Source: Strongylocentrotus purpuratus
Taxonomy: Eukaryota > Echinodermata > Echinoidea > Camarodonta > Strongylocentrotidae
DNA length: 64,000 nt
Assembly: GCF_000002235.5 (NCBI RefSeq)
Contig: NW_022145607.1
Span: forward strand, 32,232,660-32,296,659
Direction of reading: 5' to 3'
Each line of letters opens with the position of its first letter. The first letter of the stretch is position 1. Both the position numbers and the translations under genes were made by a program. The notes beneath the pieces are model-generated. The model was not told where the DNA came from. It did no database searches and saw only the letters and a list, made by a program, of their open reading frames with translations. Positions 63,011-64,000 of the stretch are shown in pieces.

Positions 63011-63924
63011 ACATGATGTGTTTTGAACCGAGAGTGAGAACAAACAGACAATAACATGAAAGATACCCTTAATACTCAGTTTACACGAACAAGACCGACA
63101 CCAGAACGACAAAGATAAAACAAAACGTACCATGCCTGAGTTAGAATGAAAGTTTCAGTCTCTGATATCGACGGTTGTTCCGCTGAGACTACATCTGGCC
63201 AGATCAAGATAAATGAGATGCTACAAGTTTTGTTCACTCTTTACGTCTTCATATATCCATTTTGGCTGCAATATTACGCTCCCCGTTATTGTAAAAAATA
63301 GCGAAAACTGAAATATATACTATGGTTTACGATAGCTTGCGCATTTAGCTCCTAAATTAACTTTTAACTCAAGAAAGACTTTCGTCAACACGAGTCGTTA
63401 TCAGGTTGACAAATGTCAGTTTTATTAAAGAAATTCCCCATACCAGACGGATATTTCCGTCTAACCCTGAGTGGACATTACATTGGTCAATCAGATTCAG
63501 TTAGGAGTCAGTTTGACAATGGGATTGGGCTATGACATGAGAACAGCTTGACTTGGCCTGGCTTGACTAGATATAATTTTGCAACATTTGGATTTACACT
63601 TTCTTGTGAATGGACAGTTTAAAGGAAAAGTTAACCCTGATATTATTTTGGTTTTGATAGTACCAGAAAATTAGAGAAAAATTAGAGCAATATCTGATTA
63701 AAAGGTAGTAAATTTACATAAATATCTATTTCATCTGAACAGCATTTTTTAGTCATACGTGCACCCTAGATGTAATCATTACAAATATGCTTTACACTGA
63801 AAAGCTAGAAAATGAAAATTAATGACATTTGTACTAGACCAAAAAATGGACAAATTCGTAATCGCAACAGTGATAGTGGTTATTTTACCTGACAGCTAAG
63901 AAAGTAATAAATGCTTGTTAGTAA
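63011..63924. other. Host intron 14 (putative), no gene seen
   Basis: No coding exon in phase was found after 61808. The sequence is AT-rich without recognised repeats, so the next exon should lie beyond the window. Confidence 0.45.
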
Positions 63925-64000
63925 GCAACCAGAAGACCGACGGCTTAAGGTCCTCTCCGAGGGACCTGGTAATGAGGATTAATGCCTTACCAAAGGGCAA
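63925..64000 (-). mobile_element. tRNA-derived SINE body, cut by window edge
   Basis: The complement of the SINE body at 19880-19975: 'gtcctctccgagggacctgg' and 'aatgaggattaatgcc'. The head would lie beyond the right edge. Confidence 0.75.

Overview
This window is nuclear DNA of an animal, most likely an echinoderm such as a sea urchin. The evidence is AT-rich sequence with long introns and GT-AG splice sites, a death-domain/Roc GTPase gene of a kind expanded in marine deuterostomes, and a dense mix of marine-invertebrate repeats: palindromic MITEs, tRNA-headed SINEs, PHD-finger LINEs, and G/C homopolymer runs. The species call is inference from content only.

The host gene runs left to right from an ATG at 8224 to beyond the right edge. 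Fourteen exons ending at 61808 join in perfect phase to 2,700 coding bases, or 900 codons. It encodes a basic N-terminus, two consecutive death domains (one exon each), a linker with an unrecognised helical domain, and a Roc-type GTPase domain with P-loop, DFAG and THRE motifs. A COR domain would be expected downstream, outside the window. The product looks like a Roco-family signalling protein.

Most of the rest is a stack of mobile elements in the introns of this gene. 0-8 kb holds a mosaic duplication and three MITEs. The intron after the second death domain carries a Ty3/gypsy-type LTR element (11629-32405, 5-bp target duplication gtcaa). That element is itself split by a DNA transposon of about 16 kb (12973 to about 29130). 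The transposon carries an intact-looking Tnp2-like transposase with a TATA box and a short first coding exon, plus a seven-exon DUF4806 partner gene. Its ends are arrays of AACGTT-type palindromic motifs. Inside the transposon are further MITEs, SINEs and a 0.9-kb fold-back element.

The large intron at 34.2-50.0 kb holds a second element with the same CCCA..AAACA terminus but TCACGTGA motifs, a PHD/endonuclease/reverse-transcriptase LINE, a 1.3-kb TA-flanked element, three GGCCCGGTCACAC MITEs, a minisatellite, and a LINE fragment interrupted by a short Crypton-like element. A longer relative of that element, with a decayed tyrosine recombinase gene, lies at 56268-59180 in a later intron. The last kilobases hold a poly-G-bearing MITE and SINE pieces.

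The strongest candidates for new biology are the 16-kb transposase plus DUF4806 transposon with its palindromic-motif ends, the Crypton-like autonomous/short pair with a conserved terminal hairpin, and the death-death-Roc gene built from phase-1 modules.
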